Origin: RUG12461 sp045657665
GTDB taxonomy: Bacteria > Bacillota > Clostridia > Lachnospirales > Lachnospiraceae
Direction of reading: 5' to 3'
DNA length: 64,000 nucleotides
Assembly: GCA_045657665.1 (NCBI GenBank)
Contig: JAZOTN010000020.1
Span: 124,001 to 188,000, forward strand
Made by a program: the position numbers and the translations under genes. Shown here piece by piece: positions 16,529 through 26,293 of the stretch. The notes below the pieces were generated by a model. The model was not told the origin of the DNA. It did not search any database and saw nothing but the letters and a program-made list of their open reading frames with translations. Position 1 is the stretch's first letter; the number at the start of each line of letters is the position of its first letter.

Positions 16529-18845
16529 CTCCGTCTCCATCATCTAAAATCAGCTTTTTCTTATCTTTCTTGTATTTTGCCGCCTTTGTTTTCAAGTCCT
16601 CCAGCTCGTGCTGCTCAGCCTGTTCATTCGCCTCTTTTTCCGCAAGCATCAGCGGGTAGAGGAGATTATACTGTTCTGTATAGCCCTCCAGATACTGCTG
16701 CTCAAATCCCGTTGGATTACTCTTATCGTCAAAATCCGTTTTGAACGTTGCCTGATTTTCGGCATCGATCACCTCCGAGCCTTCCTGAGAAGCGGTCTTG
16801 ACTCCATAGTAACTTTGGGTGAAGTCATTCATCATCTGATTCAGAGCAATGGCCACATTGAGTTTTCTTGCAAACACCGGGTGGTTGTCCCGGTATTCCT
16901 TCACGGCAGGATGGAACTCCGCCAGCTTATCATAGGCGAGAGAGCGCTTCAGCATTTCGGCTAAGGCAAAGGGCTTTTCCTTCAGCATCTTTTTCGTCCA
17001 TTTCTTCAGATCCTTCGGCTCCGGGAAATCAAAGCCTGCAAAAAGCGTCTTTGTTTCCTTCTGAATGATCTCAAGCTGGGTTGCTTCGCGCGCCTGTTTT
17101 TCTTCCGGAGTTTCGTTCTCCTTTTCCACCCAGGAGTTCATCCAGCGGTCATTCTGTTCCTTCTTTTTCTGTTCCGCCTCCGAGATGGGTTTTCCGTTTT
17201 TGTCATAATGCACCGCACGGAGCATCGCGCCGAAGCTGTGAGAAACCCCGACGAGCACATTCTTTCCGGTCCGCTCACTCTGGAGGCGGCAAAAATCCTC
17301 CGTGATCTTTTTATAGGAAGGCTCCTCGTATACCTTGTTCTCCTCCCGGAAGCCACGGTAGATCTTGTATCCATCCTCTGTTAATCCGGGATTTGTCTGC
17401 TTAAGCTGCGTAAGTTCCGCTTTCCTCTCACCGAGGGTCTGAATCTTCGGACCCTTTTTCTCCTCCTCTTCGATCTGGTGCGCCAGAGTTTCATCCAGCT
17501 TCAAGTATCCATCCTGGATCTTTCTGATGTAATCATCCTCTTTCGCCTGTGACAGAGAGCTTTCCGCAAATGTGAAATTCCCGGACTTCAGATGGATATG
17601 GGAATTCATGAGGCTTGCCCTGAGGTACCTCGACATGACCTTCATCAGTTCGATCTTCTGCTTCAGTACCGGATTAGTATCAATGGCATCCTTTACCGCT
17701 CCCTCTTTTTGCATTTGCGCGTTGATAAAATCGGGGGCACTGATAAACATCTCATAGTATTCCGCCGGATGGCGCCGGAAGAGCGTATTCATATCATGAT
17801 TCGCAAAAGCCGAGAGAGACGGCAGATCATAGTTTTCAATCCGTTTTAATACCTCGAGATCCATTCTATCCAGGGTCTCCTGATCTTCCTCCTCCTGCGC
17901 TTCCTGATAACGCTTATTCCATTCCAGCTTCTTTGATTCCGCCAGAGTGATAGGCTGACCCTTTTGATCCAGCCGGACCACGTTGCATGGATAATTCATT
18001 TTGTATTTCACAACGTGGCTTCGGATCGTCTTGTAATTCATCTGCGTCAGGATATCCTCGTCATATATATTCTGAGTATGCGCTTTCCCCCGTGCATCCA
18101 TTACCCTTTCACGCATTTCTTCATCATCGTACCAGTTTTCGATCCCGTTTTCCGTCCTCCATTTCTGATCGGTAGTGGGAAGATACGTTCTCATATCATC
18201 CTGCACCTTGAACAGCTCTTTCCGGATGGACTTCTCTTTTTTCGTCAGCTTCTCCACGACCTTTTGATCCCCAAGAAGAGCAGCCTGCTTCTTCAGATTC
18301 TTCAGCTGGTCCATCAGGATCATGAGGCAGGAGATCTTTGCTTTGGATTTCAGATAGATTTCGTTGTTATCGCTGGTGGACTTGGTCTCCGCAGCCTGCT
18401 CCATGCCCTCCATCCGAAGGCGCATGACCTCTTCCCTTCTTGTGAAGAGTTCATAAAAATCCTTGCTTTTTTTCTTCTGATACTTTTCCGCGAGCAAAGC
18501 TGCTTTCCCGAAGGCATTCGCCGCCTTGTTCGCACTCTTTTTCCGCTTGTCCGCAGAGTGGTTCCCATGTACCGATGCAAACGCTTCCACATTGCCGCCG
18601 CCCTTTGAAATGTTCCGGTACCGTTTGGATTTACTCGCCATCAGACCCGCGTTTTCGAAGTAGTATTTGGTCCGGTCGGAAAACGAAGTTTTCTCCAGCC
18701 GCTCCTGATAGTAATCGATGAGTTCGATGCTGTCCATCCCGACCTCAAACTTCTGCATCGGAATGCCCTTCTCCTCCTGGTCCCAACGGTACTCCATTTC
18801 CTGGTTTTGTTTTTTTCTCTCCAGATAATCTTCAAATTGTGCCAT
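16518..18845 (-). CDS. Large helical protein of unknown function (775 aa) with internal duplication and acidic tail
   Basis: No known domain was recognised. It is highly charged, predicted mostly helical, and has no signal peptide or membrane segment. Two segments of about 140 aa look duplicated: one starting RLDQKGQPITLAESKK (near 290) and one starting HYDKNGKPISEAEQKK (near 548), each followed by an aromatic-Pro stretch, an EM dipeptide and a NPV/HPVF-type turn. The C-terminus is acidic, ending LILDDGDGDED, similar to the end of the 2494-aa kinase-domain protein. It is placed like the other giant proteins, directly followed by a GNAT gene. Candidate cargo or structural accessory of the injection system, by context only. 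Confidence 0.85.
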   Translation of the reverse strand: MAQFEDYLERKKQNQEMEYRWDQEEKGIPMQKFEVGMDSIELIDYYQERLEKTSFSDRTKYYFENAGLMASKSKRYRNISKGGGNVEAFASVHGNHSADKRKKSANKAANAFGKAALLAEKYQKKKSKDFYELFTRREEVMRLRMEGMEQAAETKSTSDNNEIYLKSKAKISCLMILMDQLKNLKKQAALLGDQKVVEKLTKKEKSIRKELFKVQDDMRTYLPTTDQKWRTENGIENWYDDEEMRERVMDARGKAHTQNIYDEDILTQMNYKTIRSHVVKYKMNYPCNVVRLDQKGQPITLAESKKLEWNKRYQEAQEEEDQETLDRMDLEVLKRIENYDLPSLSAFANHDMNTLFRRHPAEYYEMFISAPDFINAQMQKEGAVKDAIDTNPVLKQKIELMKVMSRYLRASLMNSHIHLKSGNFTFAESSLSQAKEDDYIRKIQDGYLKLDETLAHQIEEEEKKGPKIQTLGERKAELTQLKQTNPGLTEDGYKIYRGFREENKVYEEPSYKKITEDFCRLQSERTGKNVLVGVSHSFGAMLRAVHYDKNGKPISEAEQKKKEQNDRWMNSWVEKENETPEEKQAREATQLEIIQKETKTLFAGFDFPEPKDLKKWTKKMLKEKPFALAEMLKRSLAYDKLAEFHPAVKEYRDNHPVFARKLNVAIALNQMMNDFTQSYYGVKTASQEGSEVIDAENQATFKTDFDDKSNPTGFEQQYLEGYTEQYNLLYPLMLAEKEANEQAEQHELEDLKTKAAKYKKDKKKLILDDGDGDED

Positions 18846-18917
18846 AATGAACCTCCATTCTGAATTATATCTTTAAGGAAACAGATGACGCTCCTGTCTC
18901 CCATATCTCCTTCCGCT

Positions 18918-19766
18918 TCAGTATTTTCTCTCCCCCCGCAGTACCGGAGCTCCTTTCTTGTCGGGAAACATTTTTGCAATCACCTGTATCGCTGCTTTGT
19001 TGTGTCTTCTGAGTAATACCCTTTCATCCGATGGCCGGACTTTTTCCGCGGCCTGGATGGAAAACCGCATCATGTTCAAAAGATGAATGTTTGCATCGGG
19101 GTGCAAGGCAAACAGCAGCTCCACTCTGAGATAACCCATGCCCGTCTCATGAACCAGAAGAAGTCCGTTTATCCTCTCATCCGTTATCATACAACAGGAA
19201 ATCTCCGGGTCAAATCTGGTCATCGGCAGGAACGGAAGATCATCCATGAGCCCATACCTTCCGTGGAAAACGCTGGTCATGATGCCCGCCTTGAACTGAC
19301 GCGGATTCACCTCCGATAACGGTTTTATGTATGAGGGAAGCGGTTTTTTCGACAGCTTCAGCGCTGCCAGCTCTCCGACCGTCACATAGACATCCCGGCT
19401 CTCCGCACTCTGAACGCTGAACCCGGCATTCGTAAGTGCCTCCTTCTCTGTGCTGCCAAGCTCCGGAAGTTCAAAAAACACCCGTGTGATCTCATCATAC
19501 TCCGGAACATCTACAATGGATTCCAGCAGCTTTCCCCCGTCAGCAGCATTCTCCGCATATAGCCACATCAACTCTGCTTCCGCCGGTACGTTCTCATCCT
19601 CCATGTCCTTCAGTTCCCAGAAGACTACCGCCGTCAGCTCCTTCGTGTCCTCATCCTCGGCAACCAGCCCCCGGACATACTCCCGTTCGATCTCATCATA
19701 AAATTCAGAGGGGATCCGGTCCTCATGAGCCCGGATCACTTCCGCCGTGACCTCTCTGCTGATCAT
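18918..19766 (-). CDS. GNAT-like protein with degenerate acetyl-CoA site
   Basis: A 282-aa cytoplasmic protein whose length and two-half layout match the other GNAT genes of the block, but the first half lacks a clear R/Q-x-x-G-x-G/A loop. The second half (from about 150) has an MGYLRVELLFALHP strand and helix that resembles GNAT motif A in position. ATG 19766 has GGAGGGG four bases upstream and overlaps the stop of the upstream membrane gene (ATGA). Activity is uncertain. It could be a pseudo-enzyme used for binding. Confidence 0.6.
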   Translation of the reverse strand: MISREVTAEVIRAHEDRIPSEFYDEIEREYVRGLVAEDEDTKELTAVVFWELKDMEDENVPAEAELMWLYAENAADGGKLLESIVDVPEYDEITRVFFELPELGSTEKEALTNAGFSVQSAESRDVYVTVGELAALKLSKKPLPSYIKPLSEVNPRQFKAGIMTSVFHGRYGLMDDLPFLPMTRFDPEISCCMITDERINGLLLVHETGMGYLRVELLFALHPDANIHLLNMMRFSIQAAEKVRPSDERVLLRRHNKAAIQVIAKMFPDKKGAPVLRGERKY

Positions 19767-20890
19767 AGCACCCCTCCTTTCGGAGCGGCATGGTTTTCCC
19801 CGCCATCAAGCAGCCGGTCGGCAAATGCTTCCGCCGATTCGCCGTTCTTCCGCGAAGCCGAACGGATCACCGGTGTAAACGGCGGCTCATATGACTCCGC
19901 AGCTTCGGTAAATGTCATCACCGCCATCTTCACGGCGGAACCGCGAAGGGATTCGGAAAGGATGAGGAACTGATCGTCACCGAGGAAAAAAACATTGCTA
20001 CCTTCGGGCCTCAGCTCCTTCAGGATCTTCGCCATGTCCTCCTTACGGCCTTCTGCCCTAATTAGAATGCCGTTTCCACCGTCATACTTTTTCCGGTCAC
20101 GGTATCTGCTGAGGAACCCGAGGAACTCCTTGTTGTAAAAGCCCGTATCGTAGTCCAGATAACGGTCGCGCCTTCCGGCGGCTATGCAGGTCAAAAGAAC
20201 GCCGAACGCTATAAGCGATGCATCATAAATGCGGAACTCAAGTCCCAGAACAAACGGGATGATAAAGGCTCCGAGGCTGAGGAACCTCGGCTCTCTGGTC
20301 TCCTTCCGGTGCCTTACCACGAGCAGCACAGCTCTTATAATATACCCGAGCTCCACCGCAAGCTTTATAAACTGCAAAACGTACATAAAAACGAACGCAG
20401 CCGGTGTGAACTCATATGGTCCGAAAATAGCAATGTCCTGGATCACCTCCATGACCATGAGCGCAAGGATCGGAAAAATGGCGTACTTATATCTCCGCCG
20501 GATATGATCCGGGCTCCGATAAAGGCTGTAGTCCACAAAAACCATCCACTGCAGGATCGTGAGCAGGTAGCAGAACTCTCTCACCGCAGATGCCAGTCCC
20601 GCGAAAAAGTACACGGCCGAAACGGGCAAAAGTCCGTCAAACGCCTGAAAGATCTCCGTTCCAAGAAGGATCAGCACCAGTATGCACTCCCAGAACATAA
20701 ACCGATCTTCAGGTCTCTTTCGCTTCCGGATCCTCTTGTTCAGAATGAGCAGAAGGATGATCGTACCTGCACCCACAAACAGCAGAGGGGTCGACGTGTA
20801 ATAGATAAAAACATTAACCCGTTCATTTTCTGTCCAGCCGAAGCTGATGATACTGAATAAAATTGTTCCGAATTCTTTTAATGTATCCAT
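19763..20890 (-). CDS. Seven-helix membrane protein with degenerate GGDEF domain (GDDQF)
   Basis: Seen: about seven membrane helices in residues 25-245, then a short cytoplasmic domain that opens with YDTGFYNKEFLGF, matching the D-x-x-TGxxN entry of GGDEF domains, and has LGDDQFLIL where GGDEF is expected. The first glycine and the catalytic glutamate position are changed and the domain is short, so cyclase activity is unlikely. Binding of a nucleotide or a regulatory role is possible. The upstream TTG 20893 is discarded because ATG 20890 directly follows GAGGA. It overlaps the downstream GNAT gene by four bases. Its place inside the accessory block suggests it senses or signals for that block. 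Confidence 0.75.
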   Translation of the reverse strand: MDTLKEFGTILFSIISFGWTENERVNVFIYYTSTPLLFVGAGTIILLLILNKRIRKRKRPEDRFMFWECILVLILLGTEIFQAFDGLLPVSAVYFFAGLASAVREFCYLLTILQWMVFVDYSLYRSPDHIRRRYKYAIFPILALMVMEVIQDIAIFGPYEFTPAAFVFMYVLQFIKLAVELGYIIRAVLLVVRHRKETREPRFLSLGAFIIPFVLGLEFRIYDASLIAFGVLLTCIAAGRRDRYLDYDTGFYNKEFLGFLSRYRDRKKYDGGNGILIRAEGRKEDMAKILKELRPEGSNVFFLGDDQFLILSESLRGSAVKMAVMTFTEAAESYEPPFTPVIRSASRKNGESAEAFADRLLDGGENHAAPKGGVL

Positions 20891-20899
20891 CAATTCCTC

Positions 20900-20940
20900 G
20901 GAGACGGTTCCCTGTCTCCTCAGAACCGTCCCCTACTCCC
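20900..20940. repeat. Palindromic repeat with the GGGGACGGTTCTG core (second copy)
   Basis: On the minus strand the core GGGGACGGTTCTG is followed by GAGGAGACAGGGAACCG, so GGTTC/GAACC and GGAGAC/GTCTCC parts can pair. It shares its 13-base core with 7615-7641. It fills the gap between the 1766-aa gene and the membrane protein gene. Confidence 0.6.
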
Positions 20941-20941
20941 T

Positions 20942-23900
20942 CTATGAGTTCCTTAACGCTGTCTGTCTTTCCTCGAAGTCGGTCCGCACGGCACCGAGTG
21001 CTGCATTCAGCTTCCTCTGATCCATACCGGAGATCAGGCTTCCGAGGCTGTTTTGCGGCGATTCCACGTTCACGCCGCAGACACCGGCATATTTCTGGAG
21101 AACACTTGCGTAGTTTTTATAAAACTCTCTCTGCTTTTCCGATCCGATATACTTCTTCAGTTCCTTCAGCTGCGATGCCACCTTGCTCCTCTCCTCTTTG
21201 GTCCTGAGCATCGGAAGGAGGCGATCACGGTCTTCTTCCGCGAAGGCTTCCTGACGGTTCATCCTGCTGATCAGTTTTGCCGCATCCTCCCTGTCTTCTT
21301 TCGAGATCTCTCCTTTGGAATAGAGTTCTCTGGTATTCTTGTTGACTCCTTCACTCTGCACGCGAAGAGATTCGATATTGCTTTCGGCCAGCTGATATTC
21401 CTTCGAGTTCATTACCTCCTCCATGCTGACGCCTGCCGACTTGATAAAGGAATTATCAAAGAGATTCGGTATGATGATGGGAAGAAGGGAAATCACCGCC
21501 ATTTTCTTTGCTTCGATAAAATGCTCTTCCGTAAAATGCTGTGACAGATAATCCTCTGAGGAAAGATCCTGTTTCGACGAAGGCGAGATATTCTGATTCT
21601 TCCTGAAGATCTCAAGGAACCCCTCAAGGCGCCCATCCTCAAGGAGATAATTCATCTGCCGGACCGCATTGCCGGAAAACAGATCGGTCAGGGAGAGAAC
21701 GCCCCTGTCCCTTTCCCCGAGTGACCGGCTGGGCTTCATCTCCTTTGAATAATGACTTGACGGAAGGAAATAAGCGACATCGCCGACCCGGAAACGGCTG
21801 TCCAGTTTTTTGACCCTTTTCCTGGCCTTTTTCTTTTCTTCCGTTTCTTCTTCCTTGAGGCTGATCGCGTCCTCCATGCCCCGGATCACTTTCTTATTGT
21901 CGATGAGCTGTTGTTCGTCACCGACTGCCTTGTAGGGCTCATCCGATGTCTCCGGCTTTGCCTTAAGCCATTTTTCGACTTCAAAGGCCGGATACTTGCG
22001 AATGGCACTTACCGCCGCAACTGCCGCCTGATGTCCTGCAAACCGTTTCCGGATCTCCGATACATTATTCTGGAAGTCCTTCTCTGCCGCTGCCATATTC
22101 TTTTTGGATTTCGTCGCAAAGGTCTTCGTTTTGCTCTCGGCAGAAAGCTGCTCATACTCCTCGGAAGTCAGGCCGAAGGTACGCGCCCCATTTTGATCTA
22201 CTCCGTACTTCGCCGCGAAGTTTAAGACCAGCTGGTAGATCTGATCCGACAGATTCCCGTAAAACGTTCCGAACCGCTCGTTCACTCTCTGGAGAAGGTC
22301 TTCATTTTTGGAATCTTCCTTCAGTGCTTTCTCAACAGACTCCTTGTCGTTCTTATAAAGCTGTTCATAAGCCTTTAATTTCTGCGCCACGAAATACATA
22401 TAGCGGAAATTCCCGGGCTCCTTTAAATATTCCTCAGACAGCATGTCTTCCGTGATATCAAACTTCATCACCTCGGTAGTGACCTGAAGGATAAAATCAG
22501 TCTTGGAATCCGGATCCAGGTACTGCACTGTCCTTTCCATATTGACGGACTGGTTGGTGATATCCACCATGCGTCCCGCCGTGCCGGAGGTTCCTCTATG
22601 CACGATGCGAAGCAGGTGCATGAACTGCTCGGGATCGATGCCTTTCTTTTCCAGCTCGGGGAAAAGGGTTCTCTGCATCTTTCTGTTTACGGAATTATGT
22701 ACCGAAGAATGGGTCTCTTCGATGGAGTCCATGATCTCAAGTGCGACATTGGTATCCTCCTGGGATTCCTCAACCCCCAGCATCCGGCTGCGCTCGTTCA
22801 TATAGACCCTCGAATCCTGCCGGACTTTCCACTGCAGGTAATCTTCGATCCTCTCCTGGTCCGTCAGCATCTCTTTTGCAACGTCCCGGGCTTCCTTTGT
22901 AAGGCCTTTGGAGAAGAAGCCCCCCTTCTGTCCGGTTGCTTTTTTGAGTGCTTTTTCCCATGCTTCCTTGTCTCCGGCCAGAATCAGGTCTTTTGAATCC
23001 GCATCTTCATATAGGAACCGGTAGAGCTCCTCCGTGGGGCTCTTGGCCTTAACGAGGGCTTCTTTCCTGTCCGCACCGAGAAGCGTATCAAGATTCCGGA
23101 GTTTTTTGAGCTGCGTGGTCAGGTTGTAATCCAGATAATCCTCCGCCAGGTCGCTCTCGTAGTCCTTTGCTTCGTCTATGAGCTTAAAGGACCGCTTGAT
23201 CAGCGCCAGCTGCTCCTTGATCTCGTCAAAGGTATCCGCCGTTTTATTCCCCGCAGCGGCCTCCTCGGCCTTTGCCTTTTTATGGGCCTTTAAGGTTTTG
23301 GATATCTCCTGATACTGCTTTGCCAGTTCTTCCTCCGGAACAAGCTCGAGCTGCCGCTTGATGATACCATGCCGGTAAGAGATCAATCCTGTTTCATAAT
23401 CCACGTTGTTTGCATTGAAAACTGAGAACAGCACCAGCCGCAGGTGATCCGACAGGTTCAGCATCACATCCGCAGCTTCCCCGACGGCATCCCGGTTGTC
23501 TTCGGAGAGTCCTTCCATCATCAGATCAAAGGCATCTGCCGAATTGATCATCCGGCCGAAATTGCAGATAGTGAGAATCGTCTTTGCAAACTCATCGAAG
23601 TTGTTTTTGATGTAATCCTCCGTAAAGAATTCCGGGGTCAGCTTTTTCCTGAGTTCTATGACTTTAACGGCCTGCTTCGCATAGTAGTCGCTCGTGATCT
23701 TTCTCTTTTCCTCCTCGTCCTTTACATCCTTTAAGGAGTCGTTCAGTTCTTCTGTCATGAGATTCTTTGCGAGGCAATCGCCATAGGTTTTTTTCAGCTC
23801 CGCATACTTATCCTCGAAGAAAAGGGAGTCTTCCGCACGTTTTAAAAGTCTCTTGCGGTCCCCGGCATCCTCCGGTTTTTTCAGGAAACATCTGAGTGCC

Positions 23901-26242
23901 TTTCCAAGGCGTTTCTCAAACTTCAGCTGTTGATAACGCGCCTGATAAGCCTCCGCATTGAGGAGTTTGATATCTTCATCTCCTTCAAAAAGAAGACCGT
24001 TGCGGATCAGCATCGCATCCATGAGTGAGATCATATCCCGGTAACGGGCAATATCGGGCGAGTTCGGATCCTCGCTCTCCTTCTTCTTCAGTTTCTTTTC
24101 AAGTTCCTTTTTATAGCCCTCAAAGACATGAGGATCTTTAAAGACGCCGTTCTGTCCCTCCATATCCGGGATCTGCGGCACGTACTTATAGGCCTCGGTT
24201 TTGATCCCAGCATAAGTTCCTTCCCACTTCTTTGCGTAATCCTTGAAGATCGCATACTTCGTTTCAAGATCCAGCATCCGCTGTTCCGTCTCTTCCTTTG
24301 TACTTCCGCTCTCCTCACAGACCTGTTTCAGGTGCGCCCTGGCTTCCTCAAGATCCATTCCGGCGATGGATGCGATCTCCTTCATATGCTTGAAATTGAC
24401 CTCATCGGTCAGGTCATGGGCCCCGTTATGGCGGACGCCTTCCTTGTCCGTATATCCGTCGAAGTTGTATTTTTCCAGATCCTCCGGTTTCAGGGCAAGG
24501 ATCTGATAGATCTCCAGCTTATGAGTACCGAATTTCGCTTCGAGATCCTTAAGCTTCTCCGTATGGAGCTTCACCTCCTGGCCTCTTGACCTTCCGATCG
24601 CATCCTTCATGACCTCTTTGAAGCGGAACTCCCCACCAGAGATTTCCGTGAATTCCTTTGCAAAGAAGCGGCAATCCTCAAGATGCAGAAGGAAAGTAAG
24701 GTTCTCTTCCTTGAGGATGCTTTTGATCGCTTCAGCCTTCTTTTCATCCTTAACGGGAAGAATCATGTCTTTATCGGTAAGGCGGATGTCCGTGATGAAT
24801 TTCAGTGTATCCTCGTAATGATCCGCCTGATGATCCAGAAGAGACTTGTCATGATCCAGGTTTTTCAGCTCATTTTTTGCATACTGAATAAAGGCGCTGT
24901 ATCTGCGGTTACCTTTATCCTTTTCCAGTGCCTTTTCCGTTTCTTCAACAGCCTTCCTGAGGGCTCTCGACCTGGCTTTAATGGTATCAAGCGTGATCAT
25001 GGATCTGGAAAACTGCTCAAAGAGTTTCTCCATATCCGGTCCAATCAGCTCATAAGCACCCTCGCGGTCGCGAATCCGATCCTGCATCGCAAGAAGACGT
25101 CTCTCGCTTTCTCCTGTAGTGTCATATTGCAGCACGATCGCATAATCGGGAAGGGGCGGATATTCTTCTTCTCTGCGTTCCTTTGCCTCCTTCTCGTCTT
25201 CCAGAAGGTGCGTCTGTACCTTGCTGTTCTTTAATCCGATGGCAGTCTGCTCCGCCACATCCGCCTCAAGGATCCTGCTCCAGGTTTCCTTCATGAGTGC
25301 ATTGTTTCTTTCGGTCAGATCCTTATTTGCGTCCTCGGCATAAACCGTTCTTCCGGATTTCTTTTTAAGATGCTTGCACGCCTGATGCTTCTCCAGAAAA
25401 TCCTGGATGATCGGGCCGACGTTATTGATCGTATGCTCGAGCATGATGCGGTCTTCTTCATTCAGTCCTTCCAGATAGCCGGGATTCGTCTTGATGAGAA
25501 ACCGGAAGGCTTTCGTCATATCCGCGAATCTCTGAAGCTTTACGCAGTTGTCCGCAAGATACCCGTCGGTAAGCATCGTCGGAGTAATTGTGAAAGTCTG
25601 GATCTTCTCACGCAATTCATCCAGAAGCTTCGCCCTCTCCTTCGATCCCGCCTTGCTCTTTGTATACTGCTTAAGAAGGCGCTTATTATAGGCCTTGACG
25701 TCCTTCTTCTCCTCCGCGGTTTCATTTCCGAGCGCACCCACGGTCTTCTTCCAGAAGATCCAGCTGGATTTCTGCACGCCGAAAAATGCCATAAGCCCCT
25801 TCTCGACCTCCTCCGACTTTATGTCGTAGTCAATGAGCTGGGTCGAACGGAGTTCTTCATATTCCCGCATCGCCTTGCGCTCGCGAACGGAATTGACCGA
25901 AATCTGGGCGCCGTACTTCTTCCTGGCCTTCGCCAGCTTGCTCTCCTCGTTGTGACGGCTTATCCACCAGTACCTGCCTGCAGGGACAGTCTGATGGAGT
26001 TCCTTTTTCCGGAGCGGTACCACCTCGGTGATCCCGTAGAGATTCCGGAGGCCGTCCGTTAATTCCTTGTTGATGTTCTCCATCCGGTGTCTTGATACGG
26101 AGCGGTACTCCTCCTGGTTCTGGCTGTCCGTCGCCCAGTCGATCAGACGGTTCTTCTGATCCGTCAAAGACTTGTCTGCCATCGCATGCGTCTCTTCCTC
26201 CGGCAGCAGGGACTGTTTTTTTATGCTGTAAATCTCATCCAT
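20942..26242 (-). CDS. Giant helical protein of unknown function (1766 aa)
   Basis: A soluble-looking, very charged protein, mostly predicted helix, with no signal peptide, clear membrane helix or recognised enzyme motif. Near residue 155 there is a tryptophan-rich hydrophobic stretch (SSWIFWKKTVGALG). Around 225-300 a helical unit (RFADMTKAFRFLIKTNP ... QDFLEKH) resembles in pattern units of the 2498-aa protein (RYNMAAAQIKALLSKRP ... EEFLNRR), suggesting a shared helical fold. ATG 26242 has AAAGGAG nine bases upstream. It lies between a GNAT gene (upstream) and the degenerate GGDEF membrane gene (downstream). Candidate cargo of the injection system by position only. Confidence 0.88.
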   Translation of the reverse strand: MDEIYSIKKQSLLPEEETHAMADKSLTDQKNRLIDWATDSQNQEEYRSVSRHRMENINKELTDGLRNLYGITEVVPLRKKELHQTVPAGRYWWISRHNEESKLAKARKKYGAQISVNSVRERKAMREYEELRSTQLIDYDIKSEEVEKGLMAFFGVQKSSWIFWKKTVGALGNETAEEKKDVKAYNKRLLKQYTKSKAGSKERAKLLDELREKIQTFTITPTMLTDGYLADNCVKLQRFADMTKAFRFLIKTNPGYLEGLNEEDRIMLEHTINNVGPIIQDFLEKHQACKHLKKKSGRTVYAEDANKDLTERNNALMKETWSRILEADVAEQTAIGLKNSKVQTHLLEDEKEAKERREEEYPPLPDYAIVLQYDTTGESERRLLAMQDRIRDREGAYELIGPDMEKLFEQFSRSMITLDTIKARSRALRKAVEETEKALEKDKGNRRYSAFIQYAKNELKNLDHDKSLLDHQADHYEDTLKFITDIRLTDKDMILPVKDEKKAEAIKSILKEENLTFLLHLEDCRFFAKEFTEISGGEFRFKEVMKDAIGRSRGQEVKLHTEKLKDLEAKFGTHKLEIYQILALKPEDLEKYNFDGYTDKEGVRHNGAHDLTDEVNFKHMKEIASIAGMDLEEARAHLKQVCEESGSTKEETEQRMLDLETKYAIFKDYAKKWEGTYAGIKTEAYKYVPQIPDMEGQNGVFKDPHVFEGYKKELEKKLKKKESEDPNSPDIARYRDMISLMDAMLIRNGLLFEGDEDIKLLNAEAYQARYQQLKFEKRLGKALRCFLKKPEDAGDRKRLLKRAEDSLFFEDKYAELKKTYGDCLAKNLMTEELNDSLKDVKDEEEKRKITSDYYAKQAVKVIELRKKLTPEFFTEDYIKNNFDEFAKTILTICNFGRMINSADAFDLMMEGLSEDNRDAVGEAADVMLNLSDHLRLVLFSVFNANNVDYETGLISYRHGIIKRQLELVPEEELAKQYQEISKTLKAHKKAKAEEAAAGNKTADTFDEIKEQLALIKRSFKLIDEAKDYESDLAEDYLDYNLTTQLKKLRNLDTLLGADRKEALVKAKSPTEELYRFLYEDADSKDLILAGDKEAWEKALKKATGQKGGFFSKGLTKEARDVAKEMLTDQERIEDYLQWKVRQDSRVYMNERSRMLGVEESQEDTNVALEIMDSIEETHSSVHNSVNRKMQRTLFPELEKKGIDPEQFMHLLRIVHRGTSGTAGRMVDITNQSVNMERTVQYLDPDSKTDFILQVTTEVMKFDITEDMLSEEYLKEPGNFRYMYFVAQKLKAYEQLYKNDKESVEKALKEDSKNEDLLQRVNERFGTFYGNLSDQIYQLVLNFAAKYGVDQNGARTFGLTSEEYEQLSAESKTKTFATKSKKNMAAAEKDFQNNVSEIRKRFAGHQAAVAAVSAIRKYPAFEVEKWLKAKPETSDEPYKAVGDEQQLIDNKKVIRGMEDAISLKEEETEEKKKARKRVKKLDSRFRVGDVAYFLPSSHYSKEMKPSRSLGERDRGVLSLTDLFSGNAVRQMNYLLEDGRLEGFLEIFRKNQNISPSSKQDLSSEDYLSQHFTEEHFIEAKKMAVISLLPIIIPNLFDNSFIKSAGVSMEEVMNSKEYQLAESNIESLRVQSEGVNKNTRELYSKGEISKEDREDAAKLISRMNRQEAFAEEDRDRLLPMLRTKEERSKVASQLKELKKYIGSEKQREFYKNYASVLQKYAGVCGVNVESPQNSLGSLISGMDQRKLNAALGAVRTDFEERQTALRNS

Positions 26243-26293
26243 TTTGTAGTTCTCCTTTATTTGGTGGGGTTATCCGCCAGAGGTTCCCCATCA

